Notes: a model not told the origin generated them from the letters alone. A DNA stretch of 64,000 nt from Opitutales bacterium (GCA_028042835.1 JAOFOL010000003.1:1-64000); one strand, 5' to 3'. Numbered from the stretch's first letter, positions 43,202 through 52,061 are shown. A program made the numbers and translations.

Positions 43202-44101
43202 ATGAACGATATCCCTGCAGAATATCACAACCTAGTGGAAAGTCTGGCTGGAGAACTCCCAAGCATTCCTCTGATAATGAATGACTTACTCAAGATCATT
43301 TCTGATTCAAACGCGGCCTTATTTGCTTTGCGTGACATAATTAAGAATGACAAAGCAATATTTTCAAAAGTCTTAAAATTCGCCAACAGTGTGGAAATTC
43401 GTCAGGGGACAACTGAAAGAATTACCAGTATTTCGGATGCTATCCAAAGATTAGGACTGGAAAATGTAAAAAAAATAGCCCTTAATACATCCGTTTTTAA
43501 ACTTTTTGAAGAGCTTGATAATCAGGAAAATTTTAAACTCGATGACTTATGGATGCATAGTTGCGGAGTTGCCATTGCGACGGAAACTCTTGCCGAAAGA
43601 TTTGAATCGAAATTATCCGAACATGCCTACTCCTGTGGATTATTACATGACCTTGGAAAGCTAGCCAAAATAAAATTCTCACCTAAAAATTTTGTGTTCG
43701 AAATTAATCATGCATCGGAAAATAATTTCTGCATCCACACCACCGAGCACAATTTGCGATCCTTGAAACATGATGTGCTCGGAGCCTTAATCGTACAAAA
43801 ATGGGGAATTTCCCCCGTCGTTGAAGAGACCACGCGCTGGCATCACACGGTAAAGAAAAGCGATAGAGGTGGTATTGAAGACCCCAACATGCACAAACTG
43901 ATCGACTTGGTAAAACTTGCGAATCATTTAATTAAAGAACTTCAATTTGGAAACAGCGGGTACTCTGCGAAACCAGATCTACCCCCGGAATTTTTAAGGA
44001 GAAGAAAAATTGACGCAGAGGAGTATAAGAATTGCAAGGAAGCAGTGGAGACAGCACTGGATGCAGAAGCCGATCATCTTGCAATATTTTCCAAAGAGTA
44101 A
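43202..44101 (+). CDS. HDOD domain signalling protein
   Basis: 299 residues; the HDOD domain covers about residues 12-215. Seen are 'LPSIPLIMNDLLKIISDSNAAL', 'DAIQRLGLENVKKIALNTSVF' and 'HAYSCGLLHDLGKLAKIKF', where the HD pair survives. Most HDOD proteins are non-catalytic signalling or scaffold modules. No GGDEF, EAL or receiver domain is attached. It is followed after 21 bases by alkB and may be co-transcribed with it. Confidence 0.88.
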   Translation: MNDIPAEYHNLVESLAGELPSIPLIMNDLLKIISDSNAALFALRDIIKNDKAIFSKVLKFANSVEIRQGTTERITSISDAIQRLGLENVKKIALNTSVFKLFEELDNQENFKLDDLWMHSCGVAIATETLAERFESKLSEHAYSCGLLHDLGKLAKIKFSPKNFVFEINHASENNFCIHTTEHNLRSLKHDVLGALIVQKWGISPVVEETTRWHHTVKKSDRGGIEDPNMHKLIDLVKLANHLIKELQFGNSGYSAKPDLPPEFLRRRKIDAEEYKNCKEAVETALDAEADHLAIFSKE

Positions 44102-44122
44102 ATTACCAATAGTCTGTGAGAT

Positions 44123-44707
44123 ATGAATATCCCGCTACCTGATGCCCAAATTCAAGTCTTTGAAAATCACTTCGAAGAACAACAAGCCTTACAATTATTT
44201 AACAGATTGGAAAGTAATATTCCATGGGTTCAAAACAAAATACGATTTTATGGAAAAGAGAGTTTGGTTCCCCGTCTTGAATCATGGCATGGTGATGAGG
44301 GTATGTCGTATACTTATTCGGGAATTTCAATGCAGGCCAAGCCTTGGACAGAAGAGTTACTGGAAATTAAACATTCGATAGAACCGATCGTCGAAACGAC
44401 CTTTAATTCCGTTTTAATTAATTTTTACAGGGATGGAAAAGACCGGGTGGCCTGGCATAGTGATGATGAAAAGGAACTTGGAGAAAATCCCGTTATCGGA
44501 TCTGTGAGTCTTGGAGCAGAGAGAAGGTTTAAACTTCGACATAAACGCTACAAAGAAAACCAACTTTCGCATGAAATTATGCTGAACAATGGAAGCTTGC
44601 TGCTCATGAGTGGAACAACTCAGCATAATTGGCTACATGAAATTCCCCGCACGGCCAAACCGATTGGTCCACGAATCAACCTTACCTTTCGAGTAATAAA
44701 ACAGTAG
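44123..44707 (+). CDS. AlkB-like 2-oxoglutarate/Fe(II) dioxygenase
   Basis: 194 residues, the short AlkB2/AlkB3-like form. Iron ligands are visible as 'VAWHSDDEKELG' (HxD) and the distal His in 'GTTQHNWLHEIP'; 2-oxoglutarate is held by Arg in 'GPRINLTFR'. 'FNSVLINFYRDGKD' precedes the HxD as in DNA-repair members. It removes alkyl groups from DNA or RNA bases by oxidation. It fits the DNA-damage theme of the right half of the window. Confidence 0.9.
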   Translation: MNIPLPDAQIQVFENHFEEQQALQLFNRLESNIPWVQNKIRFYGKESLVPRLESWHGDEGMSYTYSGISMQAKPWTEELLEIKHSIEPIVETTFNSVLINFYRDGKDRVAWHSDDEKELGENPVIGSVSLGAERRFKLRHKRYKENQLSHEIMLNNGSLLLMSGTTQHNWLHEIPRTAKPIGPRINLTFRVIKQ

Positions 44708-44802
44708 AAAATAAATTCACTGCCTGACCGATCCCGTATTGCTCAATTTGCAAAATTGTATTCTACTTGATCCAACATCATACTTTACGCGATTTATTCC
44801 TA

Positions 44803-45378
44803 TTGAAACACTTGTTTATAGTTTTATTTTTTTCCCTCACGACATCGGTCTCATTCGCCTACGAATCCATGCATGAAAAAACTCCAGTCGGAAAAATCAT
44901 GATCCTTGATCTGCCTGCTCGAACCGCATTGGAGGCTTCGACGGAAAAATCATATTTCAGTGAAAATAATGGTCTTTTCAGGAAACTATTTAAATACATT
45001 AACAATAACGATATCTCAATGACTACGCCGGTCGAAGCCGATATTAAACCCGGGAAAATGAGATTTTTTGTCGGATCGGATGATCAAGTAAAACAAATTT
45101 CATCGTCCAAAGATGTTACTGTTCGGAAATTGTCTCCTTCGAAAGTTGTCGCGATCGGGATCCGTGGAAGTTATTCCGAAAAAAGATTTGTTGAAAATAA
45201 GTCTAAACTTACAAGCTGGATTAAAAATAATAAGCAGTATGAACCATCCGGCGAAGCTTACGGAGTTTATTGGGATGGCCCTTTCATACCAGGCTTCTTT
45301 AAGCGTTCAGAAATACATCTTCCTGTGAAAATATTGGAAAAGAAAAAAAAACAAAATCCTAAAGAATCTCAAAAATGA
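44803..45378 (+). CDS. SOUL family haem-binding protein, exported
   Basis: The track starts at a TTG (44767), but a second TTG at 44803 gives MKHLFIVLFFSLTTSVSFA, a normal signal peptide, so I prefer it (191 residues). The SOUL fold shows 'FRKLFKYINNNDISMTTPVEADI', 'MRFFVGSDDQ' and 'YGVYWDGPFIPGFFKRSEIHLPV'. SOUL proteins bind haem or porphyrins. It overlaps the glutathione peroxidase start by four bases (ATGA), so the two are co-translated, and a porphyrin/peroxide stress role is a fair inference. Confidence 0.85.
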   Translation: MKHLFIVLFFSLTTSVSFAYESMHEKTPVGKIMILDLPARTALEASTEKSYFSENNGLFRKLFKYINNNDISMTTPVEADIKPGKMRFFVGSDDQVKQISSSKDVTVRKLSPSKVVAIGIRGSYSEKRFVENKSKLTSWIKNNKQYEPSGEAYGVYWDGPFIPGFFKRSEIHLPVKILEKKKKQNPKESQK

Positions 45379-45911
45379 AAATTCAGTTACTCTTACTCTT
45401 ACCTATCCTTACTATGAGCTTATCCGCTAAATCCATTTACGAACACGACCTCAAATCAATCGATGGGGAATCAACCAACCTGGCCGAACATAAGGGGAAA
45501 GTTATCCTTATGGTCAATGTCGCTTCACGTTGCGGATTCACCCGTCAATATAAAGGATTGGAAGAATTATATGCGAAATACAAGGACAAGGGATTGGTTG
45601 TCTGTGGATTCCCATGCAATCAATTTGGAGGACAGGAACCAGGTACAGAAGCAGATATAAAAGAATTTTGTTCCACAAAATTTGGTGTTTCCTTCCCCAT
45701 GTATTCAAAAATTAATGTGAATGGTCCGGATCGTCATCCGATATATAATGATATTATTGGTGAAAGTGGTCCTTTGAAAGGGAATATCAAATGGAATTTT
45801 GGAAAAATTCTTGTTGGAAAAGATGGTAAACCAATTGACCGTTTTGGAAGTATGACTTCTCCCTCATCCAAGAAGTTAATCAAGGCAATCGAAGAGGCTC
45901 TTCAGGGATAA
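45375..45911 (+). CDS. Exported glutathione peroxidase-like protein (Cys type)
   Basis: 178 residues with a signal peptide (LLLLLPILTMSLSA). The peroxidatic Cys in 'NVASRCGFTRQY', Gln in 'PCNQFGGQEPG' and Trp in 'IKWNFGKILVG' form the family tetrad, with Cys rather than selenocysteine. Enzymes of this kind reduce hydroperoxides, often with thioredoxin-like donors. Its stop TAA overlaps a possible ATA start of the next gene as ATAA. Confidence 0.9.
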   Translation: MKIQLLLLLPILTMSLSAKSIYEHDLKSIDGESTNLAEHKGKVILMVNVASRCGFTRQYKGLEELYAKYKDKGLVVCGFPCNQFGGQEPGTEADIKEFCSTKFGVSFPMYSKINVNGPDRHPIYNDIIGESGPLKGNIKWNFGKILVGKDGKPIDRFGSMTSPSSKKLIKAIEEALQG

Positions 45912-47242
45912 AAACGCTTTTTAGATTTGTTATTCCCGCACTCACTCTGCTTTCTTTAAGTGGGTGTGTAAACATGGAATGGCGGGGTGGAATGATACCC
46001 CATTTTGGATTCTCCAAAGGCAAAACACTGAATGATGAGCGATCAAGGGATTTCTATCGACCACCACTACGAGATACCTCTGAAAATTGGAATCAGTTTC
46101 GTGGACCCGAAAGGAATGGTCACATCCCGTTGCAGTCTGTTTCCACCGACTGGACCAAACCTCCGAAAACGAGATGGTCTACCCCGTGCGGACTTGGGCA
46201 TTCCTCCATCATAACCTCTGGTAGGCTTGCTATCACCATGGAGCAGGATCAGGATCAAGAGATTCTGATTGCGAGAAGTTTTGAAGATGGACAGGAAGCG
46301 TGGAGGGTTGCGGAGAAGACCAAGTGGCACGATATGTTAAGTGGAACAGGCCCCCGCTCCACCCCAACCCTGCACAATGGTAAGTTATACACTCTCTTTT
46401 CCCATGGTAAACTCTCCCGGGTGGATGCAAGTTCCGGAAATGTGGAATGGAGCATACAGGTTACTTCTGAAAGTTATGAATTCCCTGAGTGGGGTCTCGC
46501 TATCTCTCCCTTGATTTGGAACGACATGATTATCCTCAGTCTTGGTGGAGAAAAATCTGCGATTAAGGCCTATTTAATCAATTCGGGAGAACAAATCTGG
46601 CAATCCGAAGTCTCCGGAAAAGCTGTATACTTATCCCCTGAAGTTCTCCGCCTCCTGGACGAAGATCACCTCATTGTCTCCTTGGTCGGAAAAATTGTAT
46701 CCCTGGATCCAATGAACGGTAAAACCCTATGGGAAAAACCGTGGAAGATTTTTATGAATAATGTCCAAATTGTACAGCCTATCGCGGTCTCCAACGATTC
46801 CATTGTTATGGCTGCAGGCTATGGGAAAGGTGCGGAATGCTTCAGCATTTCCCGCGACGAAGAGAGCAAAAAGTACCGCGTTCAATCGTCCTGGAAGTCC
46901 AAAGATTTAAAAGCCAAATTTTCCAACCCCATACTCAAGGATGGCTATCTCTACGGACTTAGCGAAAACCTGCTGGTTTGCCTGGAAGCGAAAACAGGCA
47001 AACTTATGTGGCGGGGAAAAAAGTACAGCTACGGTAGAATTCTCTTGGTTGATCAAAAATTGTTGATTCTTGGCCATTCCGGCGTGCTTTCAGTCATCGA
47101 TTCCACTCCCGAAGAATTTCGTGAAATTTCCTCCCGGCAACTCCTAAGTAATGCCCGTTGCTGGAACGGACCCGCCTTTGTCAATGGCTACCTGCTTGCC
47201 CGTAACGGTGAACAGATCGCCTGCTTCGACTTCGGGAAATAG
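45908..47242 (+). CDS. PQQ-type beta-propeller lipoprotein with an apparent ATA start
   Basis: The track starts at ATG 45974, but the frame upstream reads KTLFRFVIPALTLLSLSGC, a textbook lipoprotein signal with lipobox LSGC. The only place for a start before it is ATA at 45908-45910, which overlaps the peroxidase stop as ATAA; no ATG, GTG or TTG exists in that frame. From ATA the protein has 444 residues. Propeller blades are seen in 'LFSHGKLSRVDASSGNVEWSIQ', 'AYLINSGEQIWQSEV', 'IVSLDPMNGKTLWEKP' and 'LVCLEAKTGKLMWRG'. It resembles PQQ-repeat proteins without a catalytic centre, such as BamB-like scaffolds. Confidence 0.7.
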   Translation: MKTLFRFVIPALTLLSLSGCVNMEWRGGMIPHFGFSKGKTLNDERSRDFYRPPLRDTSENWNQFRGPERNGHIPLQSVSTDWTKPPKTRWSTPCGLGHSSIITSGRLAITMEQDQDQEILIARSFEDGQEAWRVAEKTKWHDMLSGTGPRSTPTLHNGKLYTLFSHGKLSRVDASSGNVEWSIQVTSESYEFPEWGLAISPLIWNDMIILSLGGEKSAIKAYLINSGEQIWQSEVSGKAVYLSPEVLRLLDEDHLIVSLVGKIVSLDPMNGKTLWEKPWKIFMNNVQIVQPIAVSNDSIVMAAGYGKGAECFSISRDEESKKYRVQSSWKSKDLKAKFSNPILKDGYLYGLSENLLVCLEAKTGKLMWRGKKYSYGRILLVDQKLLILGHSGVLSVIDSTPEEFREISSRQLLSNARCWNGPAFVNGYLLARNGEQIACFDFGK

Positions 47243-47257
47243 AATTAATTTTCTAAC

Positions 47258-47356
47258 TTGATTTCCCGCATCCCTTTGTTGGTGAAGGAGAATGACGAGG
47301 TTTCCGAAGTTATTGAAACCGGATTTGGCTTCCATGTGATTAAAATAACCAACTAA
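47258..47356 (+). pseudogene. Remnant of the C-terminus of a parvulin-type prolyl isomerase
   Basis: The frame encodes 'LVKENDEVSEVIETGFGFHVIKITN' and a stop, which is the end of a PpiC/SurA-type parvulin domain ('G.VS.pv.T.fG.Hiikv'). Nothing upstream continues the domain: the PQQ lipoprotein gene ends 16 bases earlier. A good terminator follows 20 bases after the stop. I infer that the rest of a ppiC-like gene was deleted and only its 3' end and terminator remain. Confidence 0.7.
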
Positions 47357-47376
47357 TTCAGATTCATTTACTTTAG

Positions 47377-47413
47377 AAGTCTCTTTTATTAGAATGCATA
47401 AGAGGCTTTTTCT
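47377..47413 (+). terminator. Rho-independent terminator
   Basis: AAGTCTCTT and AAGAGGCTT form a 9-bp stem (one G-T pair) around a 14-base loop and are followed by TTTCTTT. It probably belonged to the deleted parvulin gene and now ends the SOUL-peroxidase-propeller transcript. The next stretch, to 47773, is AT-rich, and I see no convincing gene in it. Confidence 0.75.
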
Positions 47414-47773
47414 TTAATGAACAGCACTTAAAGACAGGAGAAGATTATGCTTTGCCAAAGAGAATTCAATTAAGTCGGCGGAGTTTAAAATCTAAGAATA
47501 CAGAAATAAGCAAATTCCTTGTTTTACTCAAATTCGAGTATAATAAAAATCTACTGATAAATTCCTTAAAAATAAGGAAATCAAAGCGTGGTATTATTCC
47601 CCAATCAAATCGGTTGGAATTAGAAATAATACCCATCTTTTACTGAAGCCCACCTTTCTAATACCCAGCAGAATACACTCTAAATTATGATAATCAATGA
47701 CTTATGATTTCATCAACTGATTGGCACAAAATATGAATAAGTTAGTCTAACAATTCCTAATAATAAAAAATAA
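47414..47773. other. AT-rich gap without a convincing gene
   Basis: Follows the terminator of the parvulin remnant. A 64-aa ORF at 47452-47646 is Lys/Ile/Asn-rich, without ribosome site or family resemblance, and I do not accept it. The last part must hold the EF-hand gene promoter. Confidence 0.5.
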
Positions 47774-48151
47774 ATGAAAACAAAATTACTTATTACAATA
47801 CCTCTATTTCTTTCTGCTACTTTGTTTGGAACTCCAGACCAAAAGGATAAAACCACAACAACTAGTTCTCTAATCCGTGCTGAGATTTTGAAGATATTTG
47901 ATAGCGATGGAGATGGAAAGTTGAGCATGACTGAGCGATTTGCGATGCGAAAGAAAATGCAGGGTAGAAAAAAGGAACTTATCCAAAAGTTTGATAAAGA
48001 TGGGGATAGAAAGCTAAATGATGAGGAACGAGCCACAGTCAGAAAAGCATTTGAAAAACGTAAGCCGGAATTCTTTGAAAAGTCTGATACAAGCAAAGAG
48101 GAAATTCGTGATCAGGCTGAAACGAACGCTAGCCGGACATCCGATCTTTAA
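47774..48151 (+). CDS. Exported EF-hand protein
   Basis: 125 residues with a signal peptide (LLITIPLFLSATLFG). Two EF-hand loops are visible, 'DSDGDGKLSMTE' and 'DKDGDRKLNDEE', separated by a basic helix; the rest is highly charged. Calcium binding outside the cytoplasm is likely. It begins an AT-rich accessory patch and is followed 20 bases later by an unknown gene, probably in one operon. Confidence 0.8.
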   Translation: MKTKLLITIPLFLSATLFGTPDQKDKTTTTSSLIRAEILKIFDSDGDGKLSMTERFAMRKKMQGRKKELIQKFDKDGDRKLNDEERATVRKAFEKRKPEFFEKSDTSKEEIRDQAETNASRTSDL

Positions 48152-48171
48152 TTAATAATTGAATATTTGTC

Positions 48172-48666
48172 ATGATTGAATCAAATGGAATTTTAGGCCC
48201 ATTGATGTCACAATCTCACACGCTAGGTCGTTCACACTTAACAGATAAACAATCTCAACATATTACAGAGACATTAAGTAAGTACGATCCAAATAATCTC
48301 ACTAAAGCTGATGCTAAAGAAATTGTATCAAGTTTCCGGGAAGCGGGAATCCGACCCAGCAAAGCATTAAAAGAAGCAATATTGGCTGAAGGGCTTGATG
48401 CAAAAATACTTGCTAAAAAAGGTGGCCTTCAGCCTCCGCACCCCAGTGGTACAACGGAAAAGAAGGAAAGCCTCAATATTAGTGAGAATCAGTTGAGCGA
48501 ACTCTACAAACTACTTCAACAATACCACAATGATGATTCATTAGATAAAGATCGAAATTCTTTATTAAATTCCATCCAGGGAGTGTTAGGGAGCGTGGAG
48601 ATGATTGGAACCAAAGAAGTTGCTAGGGCTCATGAAACTAATCAGAAAATGATCAAAACCGTTTGA
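48172..48666 (+). CDS. Unknown protein, 164 aa
   Basis: Not recognised as a named family. No signal peptide. It is hydrophilic and mostly helical, with 'NLTKADAKEIVSSFREAGIRPSKALKEAILAEGLDAKIL', a helical hairpin-like pattern, then a Gly/Pro linker 'GGLQPPHPSGT' and a second helical part. The first segment loosely resembles linker regions of bacterial EF-hand proteins, which agrees with its place behind an EF-hand gene. It is probably real because of its length in an AT-rich region and tight spacing. Confidence 0.55.
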   Translation: MIESNGILGPLMSQSHTLGRSHLTDKQSQHITETLSKYDPNNLTKADAKEIVSSFREAGIRPSKALKEAILAEGLDAKILAKKGGLQPPHPSGTTEKKESLNISENQLSELYKLLQQYHNDDSLDKDRNSLLNSIQGVLGSVEMIGTKEVARAHETNQKMIKTV

Positions 48667-48929
48667 ACAAAATATTCTCAATAAACTCGTATTCATTCTT
48701 TGAATAAAAAATCTATTTAACGGATCCTTTACGTAATCAGAATAAAAATATAACTGATTTCGTTATGAGAGACTCCTTGAAGGGGATTATTTAGTAAGTT
48801 TAGCGGATAAGCCTTTGGCAAAAATTAGCAATCGTTGACAAAAATACTCTCACATTCTTCTTAAGAGTTATTGAAATTGAAAAAATAGAAGCAAAAGGAG
48901 GACTCGTACGATAGTAAAGTTGGGTAGCA
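48667..48929. other. AT-rich gap without a gene
   Basis: The stretch between the unknown 164-aa gene and the InlB-repeat gene is strongly AT-rich and contains only short shadow ORFs. I see no repeat, hairpin with T-tail or RNA gene. It presumably contains the promoter of the surface protein. Confidence 0.5.
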
Positions 48930-50267
48930 ATTAAAAAAGACAAAAAATTTGAGAAAAAATTCTTCATTTCAGTAATAACAATTTTAACTTTTATTTTAAA
49001 TGGCAAATCACAAGATACTCTTGTGTCAGCTTTTTTTGGACTTGATAATGCACTACCAAGTTTAATGTGTGGTCAATTCGGAAGCCTGTTAGATGGTATG
49101 CCTGTTAATTTTAGATTCCCATTAAATTCATCCAGTTTATCGGGAACTGATTTTGAAGTTGTAGATAGCCTTGGAAATATACACATCCCAATGTGTGCTG
49201 TTTTAGCCCCAGCTAATGAAAACGGAGAAAATCGAACTGTGCTTCTGTTAGGTGAATTTGGTACCGCTGTTACCAATCCACCTGTTGAAGTCAGAGTTGT
49301 AGGGGATTTATTTACAATTGATACTTTATCTGGAGAGTCCGCTTGTTCAGAAATCATAAACCTGAACGGAACTACTAGCACGAATGTTATTCCGCTTGCT
49401 GATGGACCAAGTTTATTCTTTGCCCAAAGAATTGATGGCAATCTGAATGAATGTAATTCAGGAACACAAACGATTCAAGTTGCCTGGGATGGTGGTATTA
49501 CACCGTGTATAAGTGGTGATACAGAATCTGACTTGTTTCAATACTATATTGGTTATTCTGATAGTTCAGGAGTTCTAATCCCGCATGTACCTATTTCGAT
49601 AACCGATATTGATGACAACGACAACTTTCACCAACTTTGTTTTTCTACAAGTGATGAAATTGTTAAAATTTCAATGATGGCTAACACTGTCAAAGACCCA
49701 AACCACGATCCAAATTTATACAGCGAAATTTATGTTAGTTATTCATACTCACTATCCACTTCATCCTCTCCTTCTAATTCTGGTACCGTAAGTGGTGATG
49801 GTACTTACAACTCAGGCTCAACGATTTCTATCTCTGCAACTCCATCCAATGGCTATCAATTTAGCCATTGGTCTGGCGACACTTCGGGCTCCAGTAATCC
49901 GCTTTCGATTACCATCAATCAAGATACAAGCATCGTCGCAAACTTCTCTGTAACTGGTACGAATAATACTTCTGACAACAATAGTTGGTCGAGTGCTGTT
50001 AATCTTGGTAATGGTTGGAGATCTTTTTCTTGGTTTGGAAAATTTTTTGAAGTTTCTCAAAATTGGATCTATCATGTGAAAATGGGATGGCTCTACCGAT
50101 TTGGTGATGACCTTAATTTATTATGGTTTTACTCTCCTCAACACGGTTGGCTTTTCACTTCAAAATCGATTTTCCCCTACCTCTATGCTCATAATTCAAA
50201 ATCCTGGCTTTATTGGTCAGAAAGTAAGCTTTATATTTGGAATAATTCGCAATGGAATACGATTTAA
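48930..50267 (+). CDS. Surface/secreted protein with an InlB-type repeat and a C-terminal Trp/Tyr-rich domain
   Basis: The track begins at GTG 49023, but the frame is open back to 48918 and reads KKFFISVITILTFILNG, a signal peptide; the only plausible start is ATT at 48930, a rare codon, so the true start is uncertain (445 residues from ATT). Residues about 275-340 form a divergent InlB B-repeat: 'GTVSGDGTYNSGSTISISATPSNGYQFSHWSGD...SIVANFS'. The last 90 residues carry 'GWRSFSWFGKFFEV', 'GWLYRFGDDLNLLWFYSPQHGWLFTS' and 'YPYLYAHNS'-like aromatic motifs, a domain I recall at the end of many Opitutales surface proteins. The middle is unassigned. Likely cell-surface binding. Confidence 0.7.
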   Translation: MKKDKKFEKKFFISVITILTFILNGKSQDTLVSAFFGLDNALPSLMCGQFGSLLDGMPVNFRFPLNSSSLSGTDFEVVDSLGNIHIPMCAVLAPANENGENRTVLLLGEFGTAVTNPPVEVRVVGDLFTIDTLSGESACSEIINLNGTTSTNVIPLADGPSLFFAQRIDGNLNECNSGTQTIQVAWDGGITPCISGDTESDLFQYYIGYSDSSGVLIPHVPISITDIDDNDNFHQLCFSTSDEIVKISMMANTVKDPNHDPNLYSEIYVSYSYSLSTSSSPSNSGTVSGDGTYNSGSTISISATPSNGYQFSHWSGDTSGSSNPLSITINQDTSIVANFSVTGTNNTSDNNSWSSAVNLGNGWRSFSWFGKFFEVSQNWIYHVKMGWLYRFGDDLNLLWFYSPQHGWLFTSKSIFPYLYAHNSKSWLYWSESKLYIWNNSQWNTI

Positions 50268-50276
50268 TGCATGTCA

Positions 50277-51518
50277 TTACTCGACCTCCAGAATTTCATT
50301 CCAATCAGTCGTGTAGCGGGGCGTGCGCATCTCCCGGCGCATCCGCCATTGTTTTCCAATCCCCTGCCCTCCCCAAAAAGCACCTCCTGCTCCATAGCGA
50401 CTGGCGGCTTCCTCCACCGCATTAACAAATTCACTACGACGGGAACTGCCATGTTCTTCAAATAATAACCCCTGTCGAAAAGAAGAGGATACTAAATCTA
50501 AAAGAATAACCCCGGCCTTTTTGTAGGCATAACCGGGGCGGAACATACTCCGAAGTAAACGCTTCGCATTCTGAACAATCCGAATGGGATCATCAGTGGG
50601 CTCATCCAATGTCAATGTCCGGGAATTTGCATACTGAGGCTGATCTTCACGAAAACGGTTAGTCATGATAAAAACTTGCAATCCAGAAACCAGGGATCCC
50701 TCAGAACGAACCTTTCGGGTAGCCCGGATAGCATAATTGGCAACCGCTTCCTCCAGTTCCTCCAAGTCTATGACTGGTTTTCCAAACGAGCGGGAACAAC
50801 AGGTATTTTTACGGGGAGGAGCCACTTCCTCAAGTTCCAGGCACGAAACACCGGCAAGTTCGCGTTGTGTTCGCTCCAGGGTAACTCCCCCAATTGCCCG
50901 AATTGAGGCTGAGGGTACACGGGCGAAATCCCAGGCATTCAATACCCCAATCCTGCGTAACCGGACACTGAGGCGGCGACCGACACCCCAAACATCTTCA
51001 ATGGTAAGGCTTCGTAAGATCTTTTCATCACCACAATGAATCATACTGCACCCCGTTCCCTTTTTTTTCGCTAAACGATTGGCTGCTTTAGCCAAAGTTT
51101 TTGTCGACCCAAGGCCAATAGAAATTGGAATACCCGTCCATTTTTTGACCTGATCACGTATTCGAATACTTATATCCAAAGGATTCGTTACGCCTGTAAG
51201 ATCAAGAAAGGATTCATCAATCGAATACACTTCCAATTCCGGGGCAAAACGGGCAAGTACAGAAACCACCCGCGATGACATATCCCCATAAAGCTCATAA
51301 TTGGAGGAAAGCACCACCACTCCATTGCGTTCACAAAGATTTCGAATTTGGTGATACGGTGCTCCCATAGGAATCCCAATCGCCTTCGCTTCATTCGAGC
51401 GGGCCACTGCGCACCCGTCATTGTTGGATAATACAATTACCGGTCGTTTATCGAGGGACGGGCGAAAGACGCGTTCACAGGAAACATAAAAATTATTACA
51501 GTCAGCTAAAGCAATCAA
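50277..51518 (-). CDS. umuC: Y-family DNA polymerase V catalytic subunit
   Basis: About 413 residues from a TTG whose first bases overlap the umuD stop (TTGA); this gives [18 protein letters not shown], the usual UmuC opening. The track's earlier start (MGSGYQ...) adds a segment the family lacks. Catalytic acidic residues are seen in 'ALADCNNF' and '[13 protein letters not shown]', and '[20 protein letters not shown]' follows. It performs error-prone synthesis across lesions with UmuD'. It is convergent with the InlB-repeat gene. Confidence 0.92.
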   Translation of the reverse strand: MIALADCNNFYVSCERVFRPSLDKRPVIVLSNNDGCAVARSNEAKAIGIPMGAPYHQIRNLCERNGVVVLSSNYELYGDMSSRVVSVLARFAPELEVYSIDESFLDLTGVTNPLDISIRIRDQVKKWTGIPISIGLGSTKTLAKAANRLAKKKGTGCSMIHCGDEKILRSLTIEDVWGVGRRLSVRLRRIGVLNAWDFARVPSASIRAIGGVTLERTQRELAGVSCLELEEVAPPRKNTCCSRSFGKPVIDLEELEEAVANYAIRATRKVRSEGSLVSGLQVFIMTNRFREDQPQYANSRTLTLDEPTDDPIRIVQNAKRLLRSMFRPGYAYKKAGVILLDLVSSSFRQGLLFEEHGSSRRSEFVNAVEEAASRYGAGGAFWGGQGIGKQWRMRREMRTPRYTTDWNEILEVE

Positions 51519-52033
51519 AGAGAATGGACTACATTGGTAACCACTCCCCATAAATGGGTATCATCCTGCTCTTGAAAATCGATGGGGGGATAGTCGGGGT
51601 TTTCAGGCATAAGCCAGGTTCTGCCCTTGGATCGACGGAACCGCTTGACTGTAAGCTCTCCATTAATCGAGACGATAACGACCTTGCCATTGATCGCTTC
51701 AAGACTACGGTCCACCACCAATAAATCGCCATCATGGATACCGGCTCCAATCATCGAGTCTCCACGGGCCCGCACGAAAAAAGTAGCAGTGGGTTCACGA
51801 ACGAGATGAGTATTTAAATCCAAGACCCCTTCCGCATAATCATCTGCTGGCGAGGGGAAACCGGCGGGCACTGCGTGACCGTAAATAGGCACAGCATCTT
51901 CTCGTTCCCTCACAAAACGGAGTACTCGATCAATCTTACTGACAGGTATACGCACAGGTTTGGTGGGTTCACCATAATAATTGGTTCCTTGAGGGCGCCC
52001 TGCACCGGTTCTTTTTCCTCCACGAGTCGTCAT
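51515..52033 (-). CDS. umuD: UmuD-like self-cleaving S24 peptidase subunit of Pol V
   Basis: 172 residues. The self-cleavage site is visible as '[12 protein letters not shown]' (Ala-Gly), the nucleophile Ser in '[11 protein letters not shown]' and the Lys in 'ELTVKRF'. The first 30 residues form a basic Gly/Arg-rich arm with '[11 protein letters not shown]', longer than E. coli UmuD (139 residues). RecA filaments would trigger cleavage to UmuD', which binds UmuC. A 23-bp palindrome lies directly before the ATG. Confidence 0.92.
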   Translation of the reverse strand: MTTRGGKRTGAGRPQGTNYYGEPTKPVRIPVSKIDRVLRFVREREDAVPIYGHAVPAGFPSPADDYAEGVLDLNTHLVREPTATFFVRARGDSMIGAGIHDGDLLVVDRSLEAINGKVVIVSINGELTVKRFRRSKGRTWLMPENPDYPPIDFQEQDDTHLWGVVTNVVHSL

Positions 52034-52038
52034 AAAAT

Positions 52039-52061
52039 TTGAATAATGTTACAATATTCAA
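52039..52061 (-). promoter_or_regulatory. 23-bp palindromic operator candidate before umuDC
   Basis: TTGAATAATGTTACAATATTCAA is a near-perfect inverted repeat (TTGAATA and TATTCAA arms), centred 17 bases before the umuD ATG, where the -10 region or ribosome site would be. Given the SOS nature of umuDC, binding by LexA or another SOS repressor is likely, but this site does not look like the E. coli or Bacillus LexA box. Confidence 0.65.

Noticed and set aside
47452-47646. 64-aa Lys/Ile-rich ORF
   Set aside because: No ribosome site, AT-rich composition expected by chance, no resemblance to a protein family.
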